A stretch of 64,000 nt of DNA from Pythium myriotylum (GCA_023091665.1 JALJCQ010000028.1:434001-498000); one strand, 5' to 3'; positions 1 to 9,763 are shown, counted from the first letter of the stretch. The notes: a model not told the origin generated them from the letters alone. Program-made: numbers and translations.

Positions 1-715
1 ACTACCGTATAGGTATATGTAGCGAGTGTGCCCAGTCGGGAACTGGACGTGCGTGAAGATTAGCGTGCCGCATCGCAGTGGCGTCAGGCGTGATCTCTTC
101 TCCCTCTCGCTCGACACACACGGGATCAGCTGATCAGCCTGGCTCTTCGCCTGTTGAAAATGTCAACCCCTCGACCTTCGCATGGATGTGTGGAGAGGAG
201 GCTTTCCTCGCCTAGCGAACCGCTGACGCGCTATTGTCAGAGAATTGGCAGCGTGGCTGTCGTCTGCGACATGTGCCGCGAACTCCAAGATGGCTACATC
301 TGTGATGCGTGGTGAGCTGCCTCGTGGAGGCAATTTCCAAGCAGTGGATCCTCGAAGCGCTGTTTATTCTCCCAATCTCTCATTAGCATTGCGTGGATCG
401 AAATAGTAAGAGAAAACTCTCACCTCCACCAAACTGAAGGCTTGGGAGTGCTAGAGGTGCAAAAGCAAAACTCAGGGATGGAAATCAGTTGAGCCTTCAG
501 AGTAGAGGTTGTGTGAGAGCCATTCGCTGCTAAGTAAAAACACGGGACCTCTGGGGCAAGGATACTCGTGGTCTGCTAGTCAGTGACGCCTGTGGGATGG
601 GTTTGCGAATCGGCCAGAGGCTTGCAGACGGTGGGGGCATTTGAGAAGAGTTGACATTGGTGGCAATGGTAACGTGTATTGAGGTCCATTCCATTGTGAA
701 CTTTACAAGCGATTA
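1..715. other. Left-edge intergenic sequence
   Basis: No convincing coding frame, repeat or RNA gene is seen. The last 60 bases before the first START/FYVE gene's stop resemble the 3' flank of its neighbour at 8515-8578 (both contain an ATTCCA-TGTGAACTT stretch), so they are probably the 3' UTR of the interrupted gene. Confidence 0.5.
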
Positions 716-978
716 TTAGTTTGACTGAAACGAGTCCACGTGTGAGCGAAACGAAGACGTCGAAGACAAGCTGCTGACGCCAAGTGGCTTCATCATGTCT
801 GAGCTCAGGCGTCTCGAGATTTCAATCGTTCGCACTTCATCACGCGCCACGGCGAGAGCGTCGAGTTGAGCTGTGGAAGCGATGCACGGGATGCAGAACC
901 GCATTTTCAGACTGAGGAGCTGGCGATCGGGAGTCACTGAGTGGATTTGGCGCTTTACGCGGCACTTTCGACACGTTG

Positions 979-983
979 GCTTG
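979..983. repeat. Target-site duplication, left copy (GCTTG)
   Basis: Five bases GCTTG immediately before the TG of the 5' LTR. The same five bases follow the CA of the 3' LTR at 5808-5812. Five-base duplications are typical of LTR retrotransposon integration. Confidence 0.93.
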
Positions 984-1337
984 TGTTGGGAAGCACACTC
1001 AGCGCTGCCCGACAGGAGTGCATACTACATATTCTGCATGAGACACTGCCACCAGTGCGAACATTCTCATGGCCAAGGCCAGGTGGGTTCAGAGTGGTCC
1101 AGCACGTGAGTGCTGTTCCGACTCGCACTGAGTGTGGTTGAAGTGACGCATGAGTGTGCGTCACGTGCATATTGAGTGAAGGTTGGTTATCAACCTGGGT
1201 TGACAACCTCAAGGGGAAACATAGCAGACAGAGAACGCAAGGAAGACCAACTAGCGGCATCAAGTTGATGCCTGGCGTAACCTATCTAATATGATCACTC
1301 TTCCATTAGCAAAGGACTACGCAAGTGATATTCATCA
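984..1337 (+). repeat. 5' LTR of the copia element (354 bp)
   Basis: Starts TGTTGGGAAGC and ends TTCATCA. Base-for-base the same as the 3' LTR except for one extra A in an AAAGG run near position 1311. It contains internal short repeats such as GTGACGCATGAGTGTGCGTCAC, and should carry the element promoter by analogy with other LTRs. Confidence 0.95.
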
Positions 1338-1349
1338 GGTTATGAGCCC
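1338..1349 (+). promoter_or_regulatory. Primer-binding site (initiator-tRNA half-molecule type)
   Basis: GGTTATGAGCCC directly follows the 5' LTR. It is complementary to the anticodon stem-loop (GGGCTCATAACC) of eukaryotic initiator tRNA-Met, not to a tRNA 3' end. Drosophila copia and some relatives prime from such an internal tRNA fragment. Confidence 0.8.
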
Positions 1350-1371
1350 AAGTGGCTTCTCGGGAGGGTCA

Positions 1372-4236
1372 ATGAAGAAACCTGACGATCGGCTCGGCAC
1401 GGACAATTACTTCCATTGGGAGTTTAACATGAGGATGACGCTCGCTCGCAAGGGGTTGATCGACCACATCTCGGTCGTGAAGCAAGAGGGCGAGATCACT
1501 GAGACCTGGCGGCTCGGTGGCATGAAGGCATTCGCCATCATCGCTCAAGGTGTCGAACTGGAGCATCAGACCAAGATTAGGGCGGCTTCAACGGCGAAGC
1601 AAGCATGGGACGTACTTAAGGAGTACTACAACCGGTCCAGTCTGCAGAATCGGGTGCAGTTAACGCGCCGACTGCATGACTTCAAGATGGAAGCAGGCCA
1701 GACTATGGCTGCTCACATTGACCGATTCGATGAGCTCGTCACCGCCATGGAGGCGGTTGGAGATGGGTTGAATGGGGCCCGCCAGTTGGTGATCCTCCTC
1801 GGTAGCTTACCGAGTGAGTACGATACCATCGTGGCGATCATCGAAAACGCCCATGACCTGAGCCTTGAAGAGGTCAAAGAGAAGTTGTTGAAGGCGTACG
1901 AAAAGGTTGAGAAGGCTGAGACCGAGGAGGCGGCGTTCAGAGCGCGCCAGGTCGAACAAAAGGGGGCAAAGAAAGCGCGTAAGGGCAGCCGCAAGAAGAA
2001 ACAGCAAGGGCAATTCAACGGCGAGTGCTACTCTTGTGGCAAGCGTGGCCACAAGCAGGTAGACTGCAAGAAGGCAAACAGCGACGAGGTGCTGTTTTCG
2101 GCTGGAAGTGGGCCCAGCCACGGGTGGCTGGTCGACAGTGGTGCGTCATCGCACATGTCGCCCCACAGGGAGGATTTCGTGACATATCGAAAGCTGGAGG
2201 AGGCAATTGATGTCACTATCGCGGACGGTGCTGTCATGAAAGCTGTGGGTGTTGGAAACATCCGTATCACCGGTTATCAAGGCAAGCACATTCTGATTCA
2301 GAACGCGTTGCACATTCCGGTGCTAGACCGTCGGCTTATTTCTGTACCACGTATCACGGCACGTGGACTGGCTGTGAAGTTCGGTGCAAACTACTGCTGG
2401 TTCCTACGGGGGAGCGAGACCATTTTGAAGGTTCCGAAGGTTGGGAATGTATACCAGCTACACTCGGACCCCGAGCGCGCGCTTATTGTGGAACTTGGCG
2501 GCGTGCCAACACAGTGGGAGCTGTGGCATGCGCGAGTGGGCCACGCCTCTGACGCGCGCTACGACCAGACCCAGGTGGTTGTGCACGGCCTGCCGGCTCT
2601 GAAGAGGACCACCGGTGGCCTTTGCTCGGGCTGTATGAAAGGCAAGCAGACTGTGACGAAGTTTCCCCACACCAAACGACACGTGAAGACGAGTGAGTTG
2701 CTTGAGCTCGTGCACAGCGACTTGATGGGTCCTATCAAGAACCCATCGTCGGGTGGCGCTAAGTACATCCTGCTCTTTGTGGACGACTACTCTAGATACG
2801 TGGTAGCCTATTTCTTGAAGAAAAAGAGCGAGGTTGCGGAGCGCTTCCGTGAATACAAGGCACTCGTGGAGAACCAGTTTGGCTGCAAGATCAAGACGAT
2901 TCGAACCGATAATGGTACTGAGTTCGTGAATAAGGTGTTCGACGGCATCTGTCGCTCCGGGGGCATAGTTCATCAACGTACGACGCCGTACAGTCCGCAG
3001 CAGAATGGATTGGCAGAGAGGATGAATCGCACGGTGGTGGAGATGGCGAGGAGCATGTTGCACTACAAGTGCGTTGATAAAAAGTGGTGGGCAGAAGCGG
3101 TCAGCACTGCGGTCTACTTACTGAACCGCCTAGTGACCTCTGCTGACCCGGACATGACACCGTATGAGAAGTGCTTTGGCCAGCGACCGAACCTAAACCA
3201 TATTCGAGTGTTTGGTTCGATGGGGTTTGCTCACGTTGACAAAGAAAAACGCAGCAAGCTCGATGCCAAGAGCTACCGGTGCATGATGATTGGGTACTCC
3301 GAGCAAGCAAAGGCTTATCGCGTGGTGGACCTTGAGACAGGGAAAGTCATGTTGAGCCGCTCGCTGGCTCTTGATGAGCGCGAGGTGGACGGACTGTACA
3401 GTGACCAGTCGCTCACAAACGTCCAGTACGTTGTGTGGAAGGATGTTGACGAGTGCGACGTGGTTGACGAACCGACAAGCCGCAACGATGTGGACATGGA
3501 GGAACGCATGTCGGACAGCAGTGACGGGAACAGCGGAGGCGGCAGTAGCTCAACCGTAATCCCACCGCCAGTGATGCACGAGTCTCCTGCACTGCCAGGC
3601 ACTGAGCCGATGCCTATTGCAGAGGGCTCGCATGACCAGAATGCAATGGTTTTTCGACCAACAAGTAATTACCGGGCTAGCAACAGGTTCCAGTCCACCA
3701 TGACGCTGCGCGACCGTGATGAGCCGCTGCAGATCGAGGCCGAACGCCCTGCTGAGCGAAGCCTCGTGCTTTACGACCACGACGACGGCAGGACTGACGG
3801 TCCTCGCGCCAAGCGACCGCGCCAAGAGGAGGAGGTGGAGTATAGCTTTGTCTCGGCAGCGGCGATTGGATCGGACGTGCCGGCTACGTATAAGGAAGCG
3901 ACAACAGGGCACGAGCGTAAGCAGTGGGAGCTTGCAATCCTAGACGAGATTGACGCCCACGCTCGCAACGGAACATGGAATTTTGTATCACGACGAGGTG
4001 ACATGAGGGTGATTGGCTCCAAGTGGGTGTTTAGCAAGAAACGAAACGAGAAGGGAGAAGTCGTGCGATATAAAGGGCGGCTCGTGGCCCAGGGATTCCG
4101 CCAACAATTTGGCGTGAACTACTTTGAGACATACTCCCCGGTGGCGAACATCAACTCGATTCGCGTGCTGCTCGTGCCCGAGGGTACACAGTGTGGCAGT
4201 TCGACGTGGACACGGCTTTCCTCTACGGTGTTCTAA
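1372..4236 (+). CDS. Copia Gag-protease-integrase-RT polyprotein (5' part)
   Basis: The frame is open from inside the LTR, but the first sensible start after the primer site is the ATG at 1372 (MKKPDDRLGTDNYF); 1342 is an alternative. In order: a UBN2-type Gag region; a zinc knuckle CYSCGKRGHKQVDC (about 2026-2067); a protease motif VDSGASSH (about 2131); a GAG-pre-integrase stretch with LWHARVGH; an integrase core with HSDLMGP, RTDNGTEF and NGLAERMNRT; and the start of RT (KWVFSKKRNEKG, FETYSPVANINSIRVLL). The true frame ends near 4175. The residues from there to the stop at 4236 are out-of-frame translation after a small deletion. The 5' end overlaps no host gene on this strand. Confidence 0.93.
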   Translation: MKKPDDRLGTDNYFHWEFNMRMTLARKGLIDHISVVKQEGEITETWRLGGMKAFAIIAQGVELEHQTKIRAASTAKQAWDVLKEYYNRSSLQNRVQLTRRLHDFKMEAGQTMAAHIDRFDELVTAMEAVGDGLNGARQLVILLGSLPSEYDTIVAIIENAHDLSLEEVKEKLLKAYEKVEKAETEEAAFRARQVEQKGAKKARKGSRKKKQQGQFNGECYSCGKRGHKQVDCKKANSDEVLFSAGSGPSHGWLVDSGASSHMSPHREDFVTYRKLEEAIDVTIADGAVMKAVGVGNIRITGYQGKHILIQNALHIPVLDRRLISVPRITARGLAVKFGANYCWFLRGSETILKVPKVGNVYQLHSDPERALIVELGGVPTQWELWHARVGHASDARYDQTQVVVHGLPALKRTTGGLCSGCMKGKQTVTKFPHTKRHVKTSELLELVHSDLMGPIKNPSSGGAKYILLFVDDYSRYVVAYFLKKKSEVAERFREYKALVENQFGCKIKTIRTDNGTEFVNKVFDGICRSGGIVHQRTTPYSPQQNGLAERMNRTVVEMARSMLHYKCVDKKWWAEAVSTAVYLLNRLVTSADPDMTPYEKCFGQRPNLNHIRVFGSMGFAHVDKEKRSKLDAKSYRCMMIGYSEQAKAYRVVDLETGKVMLSRSLALDEREVDGLYSDQSLTNVQYVVWKDVDECDVVDEPTSRNDVDMEERMSDSSDGNSGGGSSSTVIPPPVMHESPALPGTEPMPIAEGSHDQNAMVFRPTSNYRASNRFQSTMTLRDRDEPLQIEAERPAERSLVLYDHDDGRTDGPRAKRPRQEEEVEYSFVSAAAIGSDVPATYKEATTGHERKQWELAILDEIDAHARNGTWNFVSRRGDMRVIGSKWVFSKKRNEKGEVVRYKGRLVAQGFRQQFGVNYFETYSPVANINSIRVLLVPEGTQCGSSTWTRLSSTVF

Positions 4237-5447
4237 AGGAGCAAGTGTTCATGGAGATTCCAGAGGGTGTGGACGCGCCAGAAGGCACAGTGTGTGTGCT
4301 CCGCAAGTCCTTGTACGGACTCAAGCAAGCTTCTCACGTTTGGAACCAGACCATACATCGTGTTCTAGCCCAGATTGGCTTTGAGCCATCGAGTGTAGAC
4401 TCGTGCATCTATGTGCGACGCACTGGGACCGATCTCGTGTATCTTTGCCTGTATGTTGACGACATGCTGATCGCTGCAGCGGACGTGGCGATGGTCAACG
4501 CGATCAAGACCAGCTTACTGCAGCACTTTCGTCTCAAAGAGTTGGGGCAGGCAAAGTTTGTGCTCGGTATGGAGCTTGAACAGAACGTTGTTAAGCGGAC
4601 CCTGGCGATCAATCAGACGCAGTACATCATGGAGGTGGCGATGCGATTCAACCAAGTTGATGCTCGTGCGTTCTACAACCCGTGTGATACTAGCACCAAG
4701 TTGTCAACGCGCGATTCCGCGACATCGGACGAGAAGAAGGATGTGATGTCGCGCCGGCCGTACCGATCGTTGATCGGCTGCTTGCTCTACATCAGCACGT
4801 GCACGCGGCCAGATGTGGCTTATGCAGTGGTTCACCTGAGTCGGTTCATCGAAAACTTTGGCGAGGCACATTGGAAGGCTGCAATTAGGGTGCTCCGGTA
4901 CCTTTATACGACACGCCGGATTGGACTTGTTTACGGCATGTCGGCCAAACCAGACGTCCTGGTGGCGTTCAGCGACGCGGATTGGGCGTCAAGCCTCGAC
5001 GACCGTCGGTCGGTTTCGGGTGTGGTGATTGTGCTGAATGGGGCTGCAGTTGTCTACAAATGCAAATATCAACGGACCGTCGCTTTGAGCTCAACAGAGG
5101 CAGAGTACATGGCACTCAGTCTGTGCGCCCAAGAGGTTGTGTGGACTCGCGCACTGCTGAGCGACCTCGGCGTCGAGCAGCGCAACGCGACCGTGGTCTA
5201 TGAAGACAACCAAGGGGCGATCGCTCTTGCGAATAACGTTGGCTACAGCGGGCGCGCCAAGCACGTTGAGATTCGTCACCACTTTGTGCGGGAGAAGATC
5301 CAGGACAAGACACTAGTGCTTCGCTACGTCGAGACGGCCAAGCAAGTTGCTGATATCTTGACTAAGGCCGTTGCGACGAAGCAGTTCGAGCTGCTTCGGC
5401 ACGGCATGGGCGTGCGCGAGCCAGAAGCTGTCGGGCTCACTGATTGA
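4191..5447 (+). CDS. Copia RT C-terminal part and RNase H (displaced frame)
   Basis: Continuation of the polyprotein in another frame, with homology beginning about 4175 (WQFDVDTAFLYG). It contains the RT active-site motif LYVDDML (about 4450), the SYRSLIG-like and RPDVAYAV motifs, and RNase H motifs FSDADWA, SSTEAEY and DNQGAIALANN, ending with DILTKAVATKQF. It has no start codon of its own in a natural context and would be made only by frameshifting or as part of an intact master copy. Comparison with the copia consensus suggests about 10 nt are missing at the junction. The stop lies 7 nt before the 3' LTR. Confidence 0.92.
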   Translation: MWQFDVDTAFLYGVLKEQVFMEIPEGVDAPEGTVCVLRKSLYGLKQASHVWNQTIHRVLAQIGFEPSSVDSCIYVRRTGTDLVYLCLYVDDMLIAAADVAMVNAIKTSLLQHFRLKELGQAKFVLGMELEQNVVKRTLAINQTQYIMEVAMRFNQVDARAFYNPCDTSTKLSTRDSATSDEKKDVMSRRPYRSLIGCLLYISTCTRPDVAYAVVHLSRFIENFGEAHWKAAIRVLRYLYTTRRIGLVYGMSAKPDVLVAFSDADWASSLDDRRSVSGVVIVLNGAAVVYKCKYQRTVALSSTEAEYMALSLCAQEVVWTRALLSDLGVEQRNATVVYEDNQGAIALANNVGYSGRAKHVEIRHHFVREKIQDKTLVLRYVETAKQVADILTKAVATKQFELLRHGMGVREPEAVGLTD

Positions 5448-5454
5448 GTGGGAG

Positions 5455-5807
5455 TGTTGGGAAGCACACTCAGCGCTGCCCGACAGGAGTGCATACTACA
5501 TATTCTGCATGAGACACTGCCACCAGTGCGAACATTCTCATGGCCAAGGCCAGGTGGGTTCAGAGTGGTCCAGCACGTGAGTGCTGTTCCGACTCGCACT
5601 GAGTGTGGTTGAAGTGACGCATGAGTGTGCGTCACGTGCATATTGAGTGAAGGTTGGTTATCAACCTGGGTTGACAACCTCAAGGGGAAACATAGCAGAC
5701 AGAGAACGCAAGGAAGACCAACTAGCGGCATCAAGTTGATGCCTGGCGTAACCTATCTAATATGATCACTCTTCCATTAGCAAGGACTACGCAAGTGATA
5801 TTCATCA
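5455..5807 (+). repeat. 3' LTR of the copia element (353 bp)
   Basis: Starts TGTTGGGAAGC after a purine-rich tract (GAGTGGGAG, 5446-5454) and ends TTCATCA. It matches the 5' LTR with a single one-base deletion. Confidence 0.95.
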
Positions 5808-5812
5808 GCTTG
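5808..5812. repeat. Target-site duplication, right copy (GCTTG)
   Basis: Same five bases as 979-983, marking the other side of the insertion. Confidence 0.93.
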
Positions 5813-7489
5813 GCGCAAAGAGCGCACGATGACTTGACCCCACGCCGAGCACTTCTCGACTCATCGCCACACACGAAGCAGCTCCCAGTGGCTGCCGATC
5901 CTCTCTCGTCGTACTGGCGTTCGATGATCAGGCTCTGGACGAGAAAGGCAAGTTTCTTGAGCTGTGCGCACTCGACGATGCTCTCTACGGCGGCGAGAGC
6001 GTCGGCGACCGCCCTCACTGCGAGTGGCACGATCAGTGACAACTCGTCAATCTCAACATAAGCACTGCAGAAAACTTGCACGCGTTGCGAATTCAGTTGG
6101 CGCCAGATCTTGCAGATCGACAGATTTGATCGCTCGTACATTGGAAGCTTCGGTGTCTTTGGCGAATGGATCGTGTGCATGAGATGATATCCGATCTCTT
6201 CTCCGTTTGAAAGCTTCTTCATCCCCGTGGCTTCTAAGTACACCATATCACGGTTCTTGACGAGCGCACGTGCTAGTAACGGCTGCGCTTTGACAAACCA
6301 CCGAACAGTCATGGACTGGAACGGCTCTTCCTCACTCGGCTCCACAATGGTCTCGAGCACGGCGTTGTCAACGAGTGTGTCTTTGATGTACGCCGTCTTG
6401 GTTCGCATGGCGTCGGTGGAGTGATTTAGTTCGCCGTACATGGCCTCGTTCAAAGATCCTTTTACCGTTCCGGTGGTAAGCATGAGATGCATGTCTTTGT
6501 TGTCGGTACCGGCGCCGGGCCGCCGGTCGTGGAAGACTTGTATATCTCCGCGCTTGAGGACAAGAGACCATTGTGCCATGTCCAGCGTGGAGTTTTTTGT
6601 CCACATGTAGCTCTCATATTGTGCCTGGGCCTCGCTCACGAGCTCATTTGCCGTGTCGTAAAGCTGCTCTTTCTCGTCGATGGAGAGGTCGAGCTTTGGA
6701 TACGGGCTCGCGTAAAGCGCCACGGGCATCTTGAAGCGGTCTCGTTGCACCAGAGCAAATCTCGAAGTGCCCTCGGGTGTAACCGTCCTCGGGTGGGAGG
6801 CAGATGGACTGCACTTTCTTTATTGTCATCCAGATGATTGAAGAGGAAGACAATTGTCTCGTGACCACTTGGATGGCGCAAGGCACAGCTTGTCTTCGAA
6901 AGTCTAGACAATTCCACCAAGTCAGAGGCACTTGTGGTGGCGAAGTGGGATGGATGGGCGGGGACAGTTCAGGGAGCGGGACCCATTGCAAAAGACTGAC
7001 GGCAGGATATTCTACATCCGACGGCTCTAATGTGCAGACAGCTGTCACCCAAGTCCATCTCGATGGATTGATGATCAGAATGAATCACTCTGGTTCCGTG
7101 ATGGGCCCGAGGCCTAGACGATTGCGATGGGTAGGTTACCTCTCTGCGTGAGCAGATCTTGGACGCACGAAAGAGCTACAATATTCCCCGGCTTGTAAAG
7201 ACCTATTCTTAATGGTACTCTGCATAAATGCGAATCAAAGTTTTTGAAGAATAGTATCTAAGTATTAGTCGGGATTTAACAATCCATGACCTGTCTATAC
7301 AAATCAATCTGAGGATGGTGCTCAAGCCCAGGAATTCGAAGTATCAGTCGATGGAGATGCCATACGCTCCGAGATTAGAACCCCAAATCGCGTGTTCGCG
7401 AGAGACCTGATCAAGAAACCGAAGCACAAACGCGGGTCGTCTATCCAGTATAGAGTACAGTGTAGTCGGATCTAGTCTTTTCCTTATCG

Positions 7490-7960
7490 TTCTGGTTGGT
7501 GGCCACAGCACGAACGAGGCCGTCCATGGATATGAAGGACAAACCAGAGTTGACGCTTGAGGCCATCACGCCGTCAGTATACGCTTGCGACAGCCCTAGC
7601 GCCCGCCATAAGGCTTACGCCACGCTGGCGCATCTAATCAAGACAACCTATCGATATGCTCTTGTCCCAACACTGGACGACGAACGATTTCCGGCTTGTT
7701 GCTCCAGCTTCTCTCGCGTGGTGATGAGGTTCCTCTAGACCAACCACTTCCTCTCAGCTATTAGGGTCCACTTGTTGAACTCGATCGACTTCATCATCAT
7801 AATTTTGTGCAACTACAGGCAGTGCTTCTCCTCAACCCAGACCACTGGAGAACCAACGAAGAAGACTCTGTAGCCGCTCCACAGCGAGGCTAGGTGTCGT
7901 GATTATGGAGCAGGTCATGCGGCTGCGTCCTCAGTCTTCGTAACCCTGCCACTTCTGCTA
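7490..7960 (-). pseudogene. Decayed coding remnant, unidentified
   Basis: Read on the minus strand, this stretch gives protein-like text interrupted by in-frame stops. One run reads WSGYRVFFVGSPVVWVEEKH and, after a stop, LHKIMMMKSIEFNKWTLIAE, then another stop and RNLITTREKLEQ. No full frame survives. A small plus-strand frame (7496-7738) overlaps it and is less convincing. The parent family was not recognised; a decayed gene or transposon protein are both possible. Confidence 0.3.
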
Positions 7961-8210
7961 GATCCTCCAAACCAGCACCAGAATGTCAAACGGAAGTAGC
8001 CGATCGACTCGCGGTACCTGATGGATCAGGAGGTACTCGAAGTTCTTCACCTCAGCAAGAGCAACTGGTGTTCGAGACCGTGGGGCAGATATCCTGCTTG
8101 GTGTACAGAATTAGCGTGCAAACGACCAGCACGACCAAGTTCGTTACACGAATTATGATTCTTTATGATTCTCGCTTTCTTCAGCATGAAATTCGAGACC
8201 TGAACGAGAA

Positions 8211-8322
8211 GTCAGCCTATATTAGGTCGCATCGAAGTTAATGCAGTATGTTACGTAGGTTGTGTGCGAGGACACCAAACAACGTACTGCACTAATTTCG
8301 ATGCGAACTAATATAGGCTGAC
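8211..8322. repeat. 112-bp inverted repeat, MITE-like or hairpin
   Basis: Two 42-nt arms (8211-8252 and 8281-8322) are near-perfect reverse complements, starting GTCAGCCTATATTAG and ending CTAATATAGGCTGAC, around a 28-nt spacer. Only a few mismatches are seen. The form suits a miniature inverted-repeat element, but no target-site duplication is evident in the flanks, so a transposon origin is inferred. Confidence 0.75.
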
Positions 8323-8578
8323 GTGCTGAGAGCGTCCTGGAGCATGATGTTGCGATTGATGAGGGGCTCCTCGCTATGGTACACGGTATGACCACTATTG
8401 ATTGAGCCTTTCACGCTACTATGTGAACCAAGAACATGTATTATCCTGATTAGGACACACAGCCAACCTCCACCACGTTGAAAGAAGAAAAAATGGATTG
8501 GGTACTTTACACAGCTATTCCGAGTTCATTCCAGTGTGAACTTCACTAACTACGACTGACCTCCTTCGAGGTGCTTGA

Positions 8579-9763
8579 CTAGCCTGAGCGAGACGACTGG
8601 GAGTAGGAGTCGATCGAAGATGACCCAGATGTGCTCCGCATATCGTACGGCACGAAGAACCGTGAGCTGCCGTGTTTTGAGAAGCGGTCGCCTCTCTGTT
8701 CATCTTGGGCGACGGCATACGCGTCAAGCTGTGTAGCCGACGCGAGGCATGGTGTGCAGAAACGCATCTGCAGCGTCAGCAACTGGCGATCGGGACTGAC
8801 CGAGCAGATCTCCCGCTTCACACGACACTTCCGGCATGTGGCCTTGGCACAAATTGCACACGATGACTTGACGCCTCGTCGGGCACTTCGTGAAAGCTCA
8901 CCACATACGGTGCACCCGTCGGCGGGCGTGGCGCCCATCTCATCTTCGTGGGCGATCATCGCTCTGCTCTGGACGAGATACGCGAGCTTCTTGAGCTGTG
9001 CGCATTCAATGATACTACGCACAGCGATAAGTGCTTCGGCGACTGATCGAATCGCCAATGGCACGATCAATGCTGGCTCGTCGATCTCAACGTACGCTGT
9101 GCGGTAGATCTGGACGCGACGAGTGAGCATTTGCCGCCAGATCGTGCAAATAGACAAGTTTGATCGCTCGTACATCGGTAGCTTTGGTGCCTTCGGCGAA
9201 TGAATCGTGTGCATGAGATGGTATCCGATCTGCTCCCCGTTCGAAAGCTTCCGCATGCCCGTGGCTTCTAAGTACACCATATCACGATGTTTGACGACTG
9301 CACGCGCCAGCCAGGGCACGGCTTTGACGAACCACCGCACGCTCAGGGACTGGAACGGTTCTTCCTCGGTGGGCTCCACAATCGATTCCAGCACTGCACT
9401 GTCGAGGAGCGTGTTCTTGATATATGCCGTCTTGACTCGCATGGCGTCGGTCGTATGGTTCATTTCGCCGTACATCGCTTCGTGTAGCGTCCCATCGACG
9501 GTACCAACCGTGAGCAACAGATGCATGTTTTTGTTATCCGTCCCTGCACCAGGTCTACGGTCGTGGAACACGCGCACATCTTCTCGTTCGTGGATGAGCG
9601 ACCAACGCGCCATATCGAGTGTCGAGTTCTTCTTCCAGAGGTGGCCCTCGTAGAGCTCGGTGATCTCGTCCACGATCCCGTTGGCTGTGTCGTGGAGCTG
9701 CTCCTTCTCCTCGAGCGAGAGGTCGAGCCTCGGGTATGGACTTGCGTAGAGTGCGACGACCAT
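8579..9763 (-). CDS. START-like domain / FYVE-type zinc finger protein (copy 2)
   Basis: 394 aa from the ATG at 9763 (MVVALYASPYPRLDLSLEEKE). The frame is open further upstream, but that part is unlike the family, whose members start just before the ASPYP motif. Residues about 1-260 form the START-like region shared by all seven local copies (conserved FHDRRPGAGTDN and PFQSLSVRWFVKA). Residues 284-339 form an eight-cysteine finger (CTVC, CAIC, CRKC, CTPC), with CRKCRVKR in place of the classic FYVE basic motif. A serine-rich tail ends the protein. By family it should bind lipid or membranes in the cytoplasm, but ligand and role are unknown. It is the closest relative of the copia-split copy. 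Confidence 0.9.
   Translation of the reverse strand: MVVALYASPYPRLDLSLEEKEQLHDTANGIVDEITELYEGHLWKKNSTLDMARWSLIHEREDVRVFHDRRPGAGTDNKNMHLLLTVGTVDGTLHEAMYGEMNHTTDAMRVKTAYIKNTLLDSAVLESIVEPTEEEPFQSLSVRWFVKAVPWLARAVVKHRDMVYLEATGMRKLSNGEQIGYHLMHTIHSPKAPKLPMYERSNLSICTIWRQMLTRRVQIYRTAYVEIDEPALIVPLAIRSVAEALIAVRSIIECAQLKKLAYLVQSRAMIAHEDEMGATPADGCTVCGELSRSARRGVKSSCAICAKATCRKCRVKREICSVSPDRQLLTLQMRFCTPCLASATQLDAYAVAQDEQRGDRFSKHGSSRFFVPYDMRSTSGSSSIDSYSQSSRSG

Larger units (their letters stand above)
984..5807 (+). mobile_element. Ty1/copia LTR retrotransposon
   Basis: A 4.8-kb element bounded by direct LTRs beginning TG and ending CA, flanked by GCTTG target-site copies. Domain order is Gag, zinc knuckle, aspartic protease, integrase, reverse transcriptase, RNase H; integrase before RT is diagnostic of the copia superfamily. 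A primer-binding site follows the 5' LTR and a purine-rich tract (5446-5454) precedes the 3' LTR. The LTRs differ by one A, so insertion was recent. One frameshift in the RT region breaks the polyprotein, so this copy is probably not autonomous, or the break is an assembly error. Confidence 0.96.
716..6729 (-). pseudogene. START-like/FYVE-like protein gene split by a copia retrotransposon
   Basis: Minus-strand gene in two pieces, 5813-6729 (N-terminal) and 716-983 (C-terminal), separated by the retrotransposon at 984-5807. With the element and one target-site copy removed, the pieces total 1185 nt and make one open frame of 394 codons, the same length as the intact paralogue at 8579-9763. The start MPVALYASPYP (6729) matches the paralogues; an upstream in-frame ATG at 6750 is less likely. 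The N-terminal part is a START-like lipid-binding fold as judged by family resemblance. The C-terminal part is a cysteine-rich FYVE-type finger, and the insertion falls between CALCAK and PTCRKC, separating its cysteine pairs. The retained piece would lack the last zinc ligands. The lipid or membrane target is unknown. Confidence 0.85.
6730..8578. other. Intergenic spacer between START/FYVE genes 1 and 2
   Basis: About 1.85 kb without an intact gene. It holds a decayed minus-strand coding remnant (about 7490-7960) and a 112-bp inverted repeat (8211-8322), annotated separately. The rest shows nothing recognisable. Confidence 0.55.

Noticed and set aside
955..1263. Minus-strand frame in the 5' LTR, repeated at 5324-5734
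   Set aside because: Present in both LTRs because they are repeats; no coding motif.
4165..4236. Programmed ribosomal frameshift in copia pol
   Set aside because: Conserved RT residues are missing at the junction, which indicates a deletion; copia elements normally use one long frame.
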